Shown: in pieces, positions 20,063 through 30,929 of the stretch
Layout: every line of letters begins with the position of its first letter
Numbering within the stretch: position 1 is the first letter of the stretch
From: Mangifera indica
Lineage: Eukaryota > Streptophyta > Magnoliopsida > Sapindales > Anacardiaceae
Assembly (NCBI RefSeq): GCF_011075055.1
Contig: NC_058153.1
Coordinates: 10,664,001-10,728,000, forward strand
Direction: 5' to 3'
DNA: 64,000 bases
Made by a program: the position numbers and the translations under genes
Notes under the pieces: generated by a model
What the model was told of the DNA's origin: nothing
The model's database searches: none
Seen by the model: only the letters and a program-made list of their open reading frames with translations

Positions 20063-21530
20063 TGTTGACTTAAAGAGTCATGTTCTTATTTTACTTAATG
20101 CATTTGAAGAAGGATCAAAATGAAAAATCAAAAATAAAATTTAAATGAAGAATTCTTGAAGATTTAAAGAAAAACGGAAGTTTAGGTAGATTTTTGGCCA
20201 AACGACTATTTCCCACTCAAGGTTTGATGTTTTCTCAAATGTCCCCCCTTTAACTATGGAAACACCAAACACCCACACATAAGCAGTTAAAATTAACGGG
20301 GGTAAGGGTAAAATTGTTATTTTCTCTATAATATTAAAAAATAAACTAAAATATAATTTCTTTTTGCCCCCCTAAAGTTTGAAAACAAAAATTTTCCCTC
20401 AGCCTAAGTTTTAAAAAATGGCAGTTTCACCCTAGGGTTTGGTTTTGAAATCTCTGGTGACCTCTCCGGCTCCGTTGCCGACGACCTCTCCCTCCCGAAG
20501 AGTCCTCCCCTTCTGGTGATCCCTTTCCTCCCATTTGGAGGCCTAATCGACGTCGGAGATGCCTTGGGAGATGAAGAACTTCGTCGAGAAAGACGAAGTT
20601 CTTCGTTTTCCCAAACGAAAACGAACCCGTCGTTTTTGTCTGGGAAGACGGTCGTTTTCCCAGAGGTATTCTTCTAGGAAGACGATTGTCTTCCCAGACG
20701 AAGATGACGGCTTCATCTTCGTCTCCCAAGGCGTCTCCGACGCTGATCAAACCTCCAAATGGGAGGAAAGGGATCACCGAAAGGAGATGATTCTTCGGGA
20801 GGAAGAGGCCGTCGACAACGGAGCTGAAGAGGTCGTCGGAGATTTCAAAACCAAACCCTAGGGTGAAACTGTCATTTTTTAAAATTTAGGCTAAGGGAAA
20901 ATTTTAGTTTTGAAAGTTAAGGGGGGCAAAAAAAGATAAAATTTTCAGGCGTTAGGGTTCTGTTAAATTTAACCAGCCATGGGTAGATGTTTGGTTTTTC
21001 TATAGTTAAAGGGTGGAAACTTGCCATTACAACATACATTGGGTGGGAAATAGTCGTTTGGCCTAGAATTTTTTGTAATCTTGAAACATTTGCTTTTATT
21101 AAAATATTTATTTGTATATGAAAACCTTCTCAAAATTTCATTTTTATATCTTTTAAATTTTGGGTTCAAACGTCCTTTTCAAATTTAATGAGTTAAGCTT
21201 ATTTTTGTCAAATTTCATTAAATCATTTGAAATTATAAAGTTTTGTGGACTAAAATTTCATATCTCAAAATATGTTTTGAAAGGGTTTTCCAAAATGAGC
21301 TAAATTGTCATTTTTGAAAGTTTGGGAAGATCTGATTTTTCAAAACTTCAAGGGGCAAAATGTAAAATTTTGATTGATTGAATTGGCTGACCAAGTTTTC
21401 CTATTTATGGCTTCTAAATTATTAGTCATGTTTTTAGCTTTCAAAAATCTAATCAACATAATTCCTTTTGATTGATCTAATCGAACGATAAAATTTATAA
21501 TGTTATATTCAAATTTAAATTTAAAACTTT
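20063..21530 (+). repeat. Old 3' LTR, partial, interrupted by a foldback element
   Basis: Starts TGTTGACTTAAAGAGTCATG like the young LTR. It is broken at 20195 by a foldback element and resumes at 21064. The homology fades near 21530, before the TATA box and the second half of the LTR, so the 3' part is lost. Decayed forms of the palindrome units (TTGATTGAATTGGCTGACC, GATTGATCTAATCGAAC) are visible. Confidence 0.75.
20196..21063. mobile_element. Foldback Mutator-like element, 868 bp
   Basis: Starts GGCCAAACGACTATTTCCCA and ends with its inverse. The inverted similarity extends nearly through the whole element, giving a giant hairpin. Flanking 9-mers TAGATTTTT and TAGAATTTT match at 8 of 9 positions. 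The centre (20450-20850) is GC-rich and made of inverted pieces such as CCTCCCATTTGGAGG and its reverse complement. The 116- and 100-codon frames on opposite strands are mirror images caused by this symmetry and are not supported as genes. Confidence 0.88.
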
Positions 21531-22303
21531 GTTTTGAATATGAGTAATTATACAATTTTTGTTTTTGTAAGATATTGTTTATCTATATAGTCATGGGATA
21601 AAAATGAAATGTAACTTAGAATACAAAAAAGGAACCTAATCTGGCAAGTGGTTGCCTATAGGGCAGATATTTATACTTGCTTTCCAAGATAAGTATGTTT
21701 CTTATTAGTGTCCATGTAGCTTATTGTTTCAAAATGGCTTATAACCCTTTTGGGTGTCGTTTCATGAGTTTGCTCAAGTAAAAAATTTACCCAATAACAT
21801 ATATCATTTCGATCTAAGATCAAATCCAATTTGACAATTCTCAAACACACAATCAAGAATGAAGAAAAATCACATATAAAATAAAATAACATTGGTCGTA
21901 TAGATAAGGGCGAACTTGGGCCTCCTAAGGATAGACCTAAACCTACCTTGATATTGGAAATTTTAGAAGAATTTTGCTCTAGGTCCACCCATAATTTAAG
22001 AAAAATTAAAGATAAATTGTCTAGGCCCACTCTCAAATGGGTCTAAAATTATAATTAAGAGGTATACTTATCTTAATGCAAAATAAAACTTTAAACTTAG
22101 TGTAGAACTGAATTATGTTATCACCCAAACACCACATTTGTATAAAACTCAAAGCCCATATCAATTGAAATCAAGAAAACTAATTTTAGAAACTAGATTT
22201 CTTTCTCCAGATCTTCAACTTGATATCGGCAACTACACCTAACGATTTCGTTTCCAAAAACAAAGTTATAGTATTTTGAATAATAGTGTTAAACTATATA
22301 ATT
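21531..22303. other. No gene recognised
   Basis: AT-rich sequence between the old SIRE LTR and the minus-strand copia element. The 121-codon minus-strand frame at 21671-22036 has no recognised motif. Nothing further seen. Confidence 0.4.
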
Positions 22304-22673
22304 TATAAGCAAAAATAATACTAATTCCAAGATCACAGAAAACATACCCGGTTTACTGAATCTGACAATTGATGATAATTTGGTGATTCGATGCACTCCC
22401 GAGAGTCTCCACAACATAATTTGTTGATTTGCTTCCTTGTTTCTGTAAAATTTTTCTAGAAAAATAGAATAGAAGAGTACTGTGTTTTCTGTAATCTTTG
22501 GTGTAAGAGTTCTCTTCTCCCAATGGAAGTTACGCTATATTAAATAAGAAGGAGAGTGGCAGTTATCTTTAATAATTGCCAAGGGCAAAATTGAAATATT
22601 GCATATCATGGGTTAATATTGAATTTGTAACCCTAATGGATCAAGTCAACCCATCATGAGTGGACCGGATCCA
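22304..22673 (-). repeat. 3' LTR of the minus-strand copia element
   Basis: 370 bp, paired with 32749-33118. A purine-rich tract lies just inside: on the minus strand GTGGGAGAT is at about 22676-22684. Confidence 0.92.
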
Positions 22674-23802
22674 ATATCTCCCACTCACACATGATAGGGG
22701 TGATTCGAATCATAATACTCTTCTACAGGAATCTTATAAAACAGAGCAATTCATACTAGCAAATGTGTCGTGCGACCTTACGAGCAACTTGTACTTGAGA
22801 GCTAATTTACTATGCATCTGTTAGGAATAACACAGTCGCTTTAACCCAAAATAAAAATAAAGCATAAGTCTCGCAGCACCCCAGACTTACTCGATAACAC
22901 TAACTCATTTTAATCCCTTATTTATTATTGTGTTGTATTCCTATGTATCCATGATCAAGTCCAATCTCCTGTATGAGTGACATGACCGACCGATCAATGG
23001 ACACACGTAATATATAAGTCTTTCTCTTCTACTCGAAATTCTCAATTTAAACTTAACTGCTTTTCTAGTCATGTTCCATAAACTGAATCATTCATGGCCA
23101 TAGGTTCTAAGCTAAGATAGCAACACTAAAAATAAATATCAAATAACAATAAAGAGTCAAACGGTACCATCATGAGGTAATCCTCATAAAGTCTCACACA
23201 GTGAAGGAGCAGAGATTCATCATTTCACTACTTTAAACGGTCATCTTATTCATGCATATATGGTATGAATCATGTGCTACAATGTGTATCTTTTCAAAAT
23301 GTTATTACCAACATTATACAAATCTTAGTTCAGTCGCTGCATTCAGCGCCTAACCTGAGTTCTTAATCATCTCTCTAATCTTGCAAGTATTTTTATCAAT
23401 TAAGAACTCATATTTGGCATTCACAAGTTATTTGGATGTTAGAAATCCAAATCGGTCATTTTCAAATTTATCAAGTCATGACCTCATCTTGATTAATCAT
23501 CAAGGCGACATATCAAATAACTCATTTCTTAAGCAATTCTCATTTTCTAAGTGCGTTATTTTAGCGGCATCAATCTCAAGAAACATGTCTCATCTTTGCA
23601 CGCTCTCCTCAGCGTCAAAGGCGATTGCTTGTGTGAGAGAGCCAATCAAACTTGTGCGACATTATCATCTTATTGAGTTTTCAAAAAAAAAACAATGTGT
23701 ATATCCATAAACGACATGAATTCAAACACATAAAATAAATTCAAATTCTTTGATGTTCTAACGTTGTGTTACAAGTACAATATATACTTAACAAGTCATC
23801 TA
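22674..23802 (-). other. 3' non-coding region of the copia element
   Basis: About 1.1 kb between the end of RNase H and the 3' LTR. The 109-codon frame on the opposite strand (23381-23710) shows no domain. No supported gene. Confidence 0.6.
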
Positions 23803-25260
23803 TCATATTCTACACAAGTTAAGAGACTTAACATGTGCAAGATATACATCTCTTGAGATCGGTTTAGTTAGAGGATCAACAATCATGTTACGCGTAGAAA
23901 TATATTGTACTATCACTTCCTTCTTTGAAATGATATCTCTGACAAAGTTATATTTGGTATCGATATGTTTGGTTCTATTGTGGAATTTGGGATACTTTGT
24001 GAAAGCTATCACAGCTTGATTATCACAATGTATGACTATAGGACCAACAATTACATCTAATACACCTAAATTCTCAAAAAATCTTTTCAACCAAACAACT
24101 TCTTGCACAGCAGCAAAATATGCTACAAATTCTGCTTCCATTGTGGATAAGGCTATGCACATTTGTTTCTTACTGCTCAAAGATATGACACCATTTTGGA
24201 GTAAGAAAACATAACATGAAGTTGATTTGCATAAACACTAATCCGAATAGCTAGTATCCGAATAGCCAACGATACTCAAATCCTTTCCTTGGTAGCATAA
24301 ATAATAATCCACGACACCTTTCAGATATCTCAATATCCTCTTTACAGCCTTCTAGTGTTCCCTTCCTGGATTCGATTGATATCGACTAACCAATCCGATA
24401 GCGAAGTATATATCGGGATGAGTACACATCATCATATACATGAGACTTCCAACCGTATTTGAATAAGGTACTAGGGATATTTCATTTCTTTCGTTTTAAG
24501 TCTTTGGACACAAATCTTGGCTCAATAAATTGCCTTTTGATACAGGATTATCTATGGGGCTTGCAGTTTCCCATGTTAAATTGTTCTAGAATCTTTCGGA
24601 TATAACGCTCTTGTGACAAAGCCAAAAGTCTCTTTAAACGATCCCTTTTGATTTTTATACCTAAAATATAATCTGCTTCACCCATATCCTTCATGTCAAA
24701 ATTTGCGGATAACCAATTTTTAATGATTATCACATATTCCAAATCACTCCCAACTATCAGCACATCATCCACATAAAGAGATAGAATTGCAAATTTGTCA
24801 TCAAACCTTTTCACATAAATATAGTGATCTTGTTCTAACATCTTAAAATTATAAGACTATCGCCTTATGAAATTTTAAGTACCATTGTCTTGATGACTGT
24901 TTTAGGCCATATATAGATTTTTGGAGCTTGCATACTTTACGCTTTTTGCCTTTTACCACAAAACCTACAGGCTGATCCATGTAGATTTCTTCGTCAAGCT
25001 CTCCATTAAGAAAAGTTGTTTTGACATCCATCTGATGCAATTTTAGATCTAAGTGTGCTATTATAACTAGAATGACATTGATTGAAATAAACCTCACAAC
25101 AGGTGAAAAAGGTTTCTTTATAATCTATGCCTTCTTGTTGAGTATAGCCTTTTGCCACTAGGCGAGCTTTGTATCTATCTATTGAGCCATCCGTCTTTTG
25201 TTTAATTTTGAGAATCCATTTATTCCCAATGGGTTTTTGACTCGGCGGTAAGTCCACTAG
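23803..25260 (-). pseudogene. pol: Copia RT and RNase H (degraded)
   Basis: Minus-strand fragments in order: 25257-25006 ([39 protein letters not shown]), 25097-24849 ([31 protein letters not shown]), 24841-24548 with the intact catalytic YVDD (SLYVDDVLIVGS), and 24180-23803 RNase H (ALSTMEAEFVA, HCDNQAVIAF, RTKHID, DPLTKPIS). At least three frameshifts or stops separate them; the RNase H N-terminal part (24200-24540) is unreadable in one frame. It is non-functional but easily recognised. Confidence 0.92.
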
Positions 25261-26131
25261 ACTTCAAACTTGGTTAAGTTCCATAGATTTCATTTCTTCC
25301 TCTAATACTTCTAGCCACTTTTCCTTATTGAAGGATGATAGAGCTTCTTTGATAATTTTTAGGCTCATCGTCTTTTGGAGGAGCAGTTATGAAAATTTCA
25401 TTTTCAATTTTGAAACGTCTATTAGAGATTTGAGAACGTACGCTCTTACGCAATTGAGGATCTTTGCTCCCACTATCCGAAATAGGTTAGAGCATAACCT
25501 CATTGCTTCCACTATCTGTAACAGGTAGAGACATCGTCTCTTGTGACACAATTGATGGTCGTTGGGATGAACCTTCTCCACATTCCTCTTCTGTTTCATA
25601 TAGATGAAGACTTTTATCAATATCACCCTTTTTAGGAAATTCATCTTCTATGAATGTTACATCTCGAGATTCTATTTCAGTCATTCTTCTATTAGAGTCC
25701 TCTTCTATGAACACGTACCCTTTGGAGTGTTCAGAGTATCTTATAAATATACATTTCTTGCCTCTTGGACCTAATTTTCTGAATTTTTGGAATGTGTCAT
25801 GGATATATGCAGTAGACCCCCAAGGGCGCATCATATTTAATTCAGGTTTCCTACCTGTCCATAACTCATAAGGTGTGGAAATTACTGACTTAGTGGGCAC
25901 ACGGTTAAGTATATAAGTCGCAGTCAATAAAGCATCTCCCCAATACGAAATTAGAAGATTCGCTTACGCCATCATAGACCTAACCATTTCCAATAGTGTT
26001 CAGTTCTATCTCTCTGCTGCACCATTTTGTTGCAGAGTTATAGGAATCATTAATTGCCTCATAATTCCTTTTTCACTATATAATTCCTTAAATTCGGTAG
26101 ATAAATATTCATGACCTCGATTAGTTCTCAA
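25261..26131 (-). pseudogene. pol: Copia integrase C-terminal part
   Basis: The minus-strand frame 25927-25487 begins TATYILNRVPTKSVISTPYELW and continues through a PRGKKCIFIRYSEHSKGY block and an acidic linker, typical of the copia integrase C-terminus. Upstream (26131-25930) the reading TNRGHEYLSTEFKEL ... QQNGAAE includes the integrase catalytic Glu region. The piece starts exactly where the hAT element begins; the N-terminal half is on the other side at 29209. Confidence 0.9.
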
Positions 26132-26607
26132 TAGTTTTGGCCACGGTTTATGTCGAAACCGTCGGTTCACAGTTTGAAAAAATAAGGACTCTAAATCGAA
26201 ACCGTAATAGGACTGTTCATAGACGATTCAGAATCGACGATTTCGGTTCATGACCCTGGTTCAAAACTGACGATTTTAGTTTGAAACTGACATTGAACCG
26301 TCAATTCTAATACATGATATTGATTTAATTTTTAAATTATTAATTACAATAATTGAAAATTAAAAGAAAGACTTGGACTTAATTTTTCAATTAAGCTTCC
26401 CACGTATCTTCTTGGGGTTTAGAAGAATCAAAGCCTACGTAGTTCTCTTACCTTTGCATATCTAATAGTTGGCAGTACCCCCTTACCTTATCATTCACCT
26501 CTACTATCTTGAGTATTATTTCCCGTCATCAAACTATCTGTAGTTAAATCAAACGATTTTTCATTGAAGTCCACTTTTATTTCTTGTTAGCGTAATTCGG
26601 CTCTTGT

Positions 26608-28589
26608 CTAATTGTCCACGCATACTTGGGCTTCAATAGATTCGAGAGCCAAACTTGATCGCCTCAAATCCAATATATTACTCTCTTGACTAAAAGCTTG
26701 TTCTACTGCGATAGTTGATACTGGTGCTACCAGAACTTGTTTAGCGATAGCTGCTAATGTTGGAAAAGTTTATGCATGTCAACTCTACCATTCTAGAACT
26801 GGAAAGTCTTTACCTATATTGTTGTCACAAAACTCAAAAATAGTAGTTAAATAACTATCAAGCTCCAAGATGGAGTCTAATGTTCCTCTTGGTCTTTTGC
26901 CTTTTTGCATCATAATACGATCACCATAACTCATATTTTGGGTTGATGATGAGGCAATAGGTGGTAAAGAGGAAGAAGAACCACCTTCATAAATTAATGA
27001 ATATTCAACATAAATTTCTTTAATTAAATTCATAATGTTAGTTGTAGTTAATAGAATATTAACTTCATCCACACAATCTAATTGCAAACATTCATAATAT
27101 AATATCAAATAATCAGTGACACCATCTAATTTAAATCTAGGATAAAAAAAACATGCAACAAGAAAAAGTTCTAGAATTGTTTTATAGTAAGTTAACTATT
27201 TTGTTTTCATTAAAAAAATAGCTTCTTATAAAATAATATCTTGTTCGGCTTCTTGTAAAACTCCAATAATATTAACAGCTTCATTTAAAAACAAATGAGA
27301 AGTGGGATAATAAACCTCACTTAAAGTATAAGTTGCATTATTAAAATTTCTTAATACATTTAAAATTGTTTTACAAATATCCCAATGTTGGGGATATAAT
27401 GTAACTTGTGGCACATTTTGTGAAATAAATGAGCATAATAAATCCCTATAATCAAAAGACTCGTTGAGTAATTCATATGTTGAATTCCAACGAGTCGACA
27501 CGTCTTTAGGAAATCTTTTTGGTCTTTTATTATGTTGTTTACAAAATTTATCCCATTCTTTCATAGTTTGGGGATGTGCCCATAAAAATGAAATTGTTGT
27601 TTTTATTGGACTAATAAAATTATTAAGACAATGTAAACCATCTTGTATACATAAATTTAATACATGACATGCACATCTAATATGAAAAAATCTATCACCT
27701 AAATTAGGTTTGTAAATATTAATTAAATCATTTATTGAGGCAGTATTTGAACGTGCATTATCAAATGAAATTGAAAAAAATTTATAAAGTAATTTATATT
27801 CTTCTAATATTCCTTTAATTATTCTATAAATATTATCAGTCGTATGTAGTTCATCAAACACCCTAAATGCTAAAATTCTTTTTTATAATAGAAAATTGTC
27901 ATCTATCCAATGACAAGTTATACCCATATAAGAGTGAACTTGCCAATAGTCACTCCAAATATCACTACATATAAATACACGCCCATTAAAATTTGTAAAA
28001 AATTGAATTAATTTCTTTTATATAAACTAAATAATGTTCTTTTTAATGTGTTTCTTGGAATAGTTTTATGTGCAGGATTTAATGCAGTTTTACAATAATT
28101 ATTAAAACCTACATTTTCATCAAAACTAAATGTTAAATGATCTATTGCTATTATTTTTGCAAATTCTTCTTTACTTTTATTATTACTATACATAAATAAA
28201 TATTTGTGTGTAGAACCATACCCGGTTATTTGTGTTTGGCCTCGGCTTTGCCTCATTTTTTCTGAATGGTTTGAGTCCAAGTGCCTTTTGAATATCCCGT
28301 ATCCACCTCCTTGTTTGAATTTATAAATTTGCCTACAATAATTGCAAGCAACATCGAAATTACCATATTCCTTTTATATTTTCTTGAAAAAATCGGATGT
28401 AAAAATTTTTTGAGAGTGTTGTTCCATCTCTATCTGTTGTTGATGTTGTTGTTGTTGTTCTACCTCTATATATTGGCTTTCACTTTCTTATGTTGAAAAA
28501 TCATCTATAAATTGATTTTTATTCATATTTGATATATGTGAATATTGACCAAATCTCCTATTACCAGAAGAATTTACACTACTTGCCAT
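26608..28589 (-). pseudogene. hAT transposase, RICESLEEPER-like (broken)
   Basis: The probable start is ATG 28589-28587 (MASSVNSSGN). A BED-type zinc finger follows (CNYC ... HLDSNH, about 28350-28250). Next come a hAT core with FDENVGF near 28120, SDIWSDYW near 27950, a 211-codon frame (27861-27226) holding SFDNARSNT, HIRCACHVLNL and RWNSTYELL, and a C-terminal piece (27108-26785, LDSYL...FPVLEW). The dimerisation domain (VAPVSTIAVEQAFS, about 26740-26690) ends at a stop at 26610. Frameshifts and stops break it in at least three places. The family binds terminal repeats and cuts and pastes the element; this copy is inactive. Confidence 0.9.
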
Positions 28590-28596
28590 TTTTTGA

Positions 28597-28765
28597 TAAT
28601 AAATAAAATTAATTATATAAATAAATTATATGATTAATTATAAAAGATAATAAATAAATAATAAATAAAATTAATTATATAAATAAATTATATGATTAAT
28701 TATGAAAGATAATAAATAAATAATAAATAAAATTAATTATAGAAATAAATTCTATAATTAATTAT
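28597..28765. repeat. AT-rich tandem repeat (three units of about 60 bp)
   Basis: Units containing AAATTAATTATATAAATAAA ... TATGATTAATTAT, followed by AAAGATAATAAATAAATAAT, repeat about three times. The third unit has diverged (TATAGAAATAAATTCTATAA). It lies just upstream of the hAT transposase start codon. Confidence 0.85.
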
Positions 28766-29208
28766 GAATTGTATAATAAAAACAGAAATTGGAATTAATA
28801 AAAAATTAAGAAAGAATTTAATTAAATTTAAGAGAATTTGATTGAATTGAAAGATTGAGAGAGTATTAAGAGTTGAAAGAATGAGAGTTTGAAGGATTGA
28901 GTGAGAGAGTGGAGAGATTGAAATTTGAATGGGTATATATATAGGAAAAAATTTTTTTGAAAAAAATTAAAAAATAAGGGGTGAATTGCGATTTTAAAGG
29001 TCCCCTACAAAAGCTCTGAAAACGTTTACATGTCGGCTCATAAACTGGGTGTGAACCGACAGTTTCACGGTTCAAAATTAGCTAAACCGAAATCGAACTG
29101 CTTAAATCTGATTTTGGTTTCGATTCGATCCGATTTCGATTCCGATTCTGATTTTATCCGGGTTGATTTCGGTCTGATTCATGGGCCAAACCAGCCCGTG
29201 GCCAGGTC

Positions 29209-29933
29209 TTCTCAAGGCTTTTATTCTTTTGTCTAACTGATTCTCAACCTCATTCATATAATGTCTAAAGTAATCTATTGCTTCTGACTTATGGGAGATC
29301 AAATAGACATAACCAAAACATGAATAATCATCTATGAAACTGATGAAATAGAATGCTCATTTTCTAGTTCTAACATTCATAAGGCCGTAAATATCTGAGT
29401 GTACAAGTTGTAGAGGAACTTCAGCTCTAACTGCTTTGCTAAAAGGTTTTTTAGTAGTTTTTCTTGCTAGATAATGCTCACAAATAGACAAATCTAATTT
29501 AGTGACTGGTCCTAATAAACCTTCACGGGCCAGTCTGTTCATTCTCTTTTGGCCAATATGCCCTAATCTAGCATGTCATTTATTTGCATCCACATTTAGA
29601 CTATTAAGAGTTACAAATAAAGAAAAACTAACAGTATTATCATTAATACAGTTTAAGGTGTCCAATACCATTAAACCTTCAGATAGAAATCCACATCCAT
29701 AAAACATATCATTATAATCAAGTTTCCAGAGAAAATAAAACAATATCCTAGTTTTAATAGAACCATTATAAAGACCAAATTTCGTCGAATTTCTGGAGCG
29801 TATAAAACATCATGTAGGTACAAGGTTTGACCACAGCGTAAAACCATTTTGCATGTGCCCATTCCTTTTACTTCAACTTTGGTATTATTACCTATATATA
29901 TCCACCGTGTTTTCCTCAGTATTTGACGAAATT
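29209..29933 (-). pseudogene. pol: Copia protease and N-terminal integrase fragments
   Basis: Minus-strand pieces: 29862-29671 (QTLYLHDVLYAPEIRRNLV, a copia GAG-pre/protease segment), 29542-29357 (CEHYLARKTTKKPF, VPLQLVHSDIYG with the first integrase Asp) and 29302-29209 (SHKSEAIDYFRHYMNEVENQ...RIKALR). Frames shift between pieces. It ends abruptly at the hAT element. Confidence 0.88.
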
Positions 29934-30929
29934 CTACGAAAGCGTATCTTTATCACGAGCTACATGGTCTGTGGCTCCTAAGTCTACAGTCCACATAGGA
30001 TGAGATTCAGTTAAGAAAACGGTACTGGAAACATAAATCTCACAATTTGAGACAAGATAAGGCAATACCTTTTTCGGCTCCGTGCATTCACAGGCGAAAT
30101 GACCCTTGTTACCACAATTATAACATGTCAGTTTCAACTTATCTCTTTTCCCATAACGCTTGCCTTTTTTGCGCTTGAACTGTTTGTTCTTGTTCACAGG
30201 GCCTTGGACGATCTCTTTCCCTTTTCCAGATTTCTTCCATTTTCTTTTATAGCCAGAATGCTTCTTCGAACTAGACTCAACAACATATGCATGAGCATTT
30301 GGTCCAGTAGCCTCTAGGCACTCAGCTTCCAGTTCAAGATGGTGAGCAATATCATCAAAAGTCTTGATATTGTTATTATGGGTCATGTTCACTTTCATGT
30401 GCTCCCAACTATAAGTAAGAAATCGTATAACAGCCTGTACTTGTTGTTCATTAGTCAATTCATGCCCAGTTTTCTTCAGCTCAGTTATCATGTTCGACAT
30501 TTCCCTCAGATGTTGCTTCATCGGCTTATTGAGAACTTTCTTATATGTATCGAACTTGATGGTCAACTGCCTTAGTTTAGAGACAGTCGTTCCTCCAAAC
30601 TTTTCTTTCAATGCCATCCACATAGCATTTGCAGTTTCAAATTGCTCATACTGATAAACAATATCATCATTCATTGAGCTGATGAGTATACCTCTGGCAG
30701 TCGAATCTTTCTTTTTCCAGGAATTATAAGTGTCCATATCACGCTTATGTTGGGCATTATTAGGATTCTGCCCTTCAGTCAGTTGGGGCTTTTCCATGAC
30801 CTGATTAACAGCTTCCAAGACATCTTGTTCATCTAGAATATAGTGCATTCTCATTCTCCATATTTTATAATTGTCCCCATTCAATCTTTCTCCCTTATTC
30901 AAATCGACAATTATGTTTTTTGAAGTCAT
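29934..30929 (-). CDS. gag: Copia Gag with start of protease
   Basis: 331 codons from ATG 30929. The gag domain has GERLNGDNYKIWRMRMHY, an AMWMALKEKFGG block and ELKKTGHELTNEQQ. A Lys-rich stretch is followed by one CCHC knuckle (CYNCGNKGHFACEC). The frame runs into the protease with VDLGATDHV, where the usual D-S/T-G-A is D-L-G-A, and stops at TAG 29936-29934. The gag itself is intact over its full usual length, unlike the rest of this old element. The protease substitution would probably be inactivating. Confidence 0.9.
   Translation of the reverse strand: MTSKNIIVDLNKGERLNGDNYKIWRMRMHYILDEQDVLEAVNQVMEKPQLTEGQNPNNAQHKRDMDTYNSWKKKDSTARGILISSMNDDIVYQYEQFETANAMWMALKEKFGGTTVSKLRQLTIKFDTYKKVLNKPMKQHLREMSNMITELKKTGHELTNEQQVQAVIRFLTYSWEHMKVNMTHNNNIKTFDDIAHHLELEAECLEATGPNAHAYVVESSSKKHSGYKRKWKKSGKGKEIVQGPVNKNKQFKRKKGKRYGKRDKLKLTCYNCGNKGHFACECTEPKKVLPYLVSNCEIYVSSTVFLTESHPMWTVDLGATDHVARDKDTLS

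Larger units (their letters stand above)
26132..29208 (-). mobile_element. hAT DNA transposon inserted in copia integrase
   Basis: Left end TAGTTTTGGCCACGG and right end (reverse complement) GACCTGGCCACGGG form short imperfect terminal inverted repeats. TTCTCAA flanks both sides (26125-26131 and 29209-29215), the conserved core of an 8-bp hAT target duplication with one mismatch. Removing it joins integrase from ...RIKALR to TNRGHEYL. Subterminal regions at both ends are full of CGGTTCA/GAACCG words, typical of hAT transposase binding regions. It encodes a decayed transposase on the same strand as the host element. Confidence 0.88.

Noticed and set aside
20427..20861. Opposed 116- and 100-codon frames
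   Set aside because: They lie on the two arms of an inverted repeat and mirror each other; no start context or domain supports a gene.
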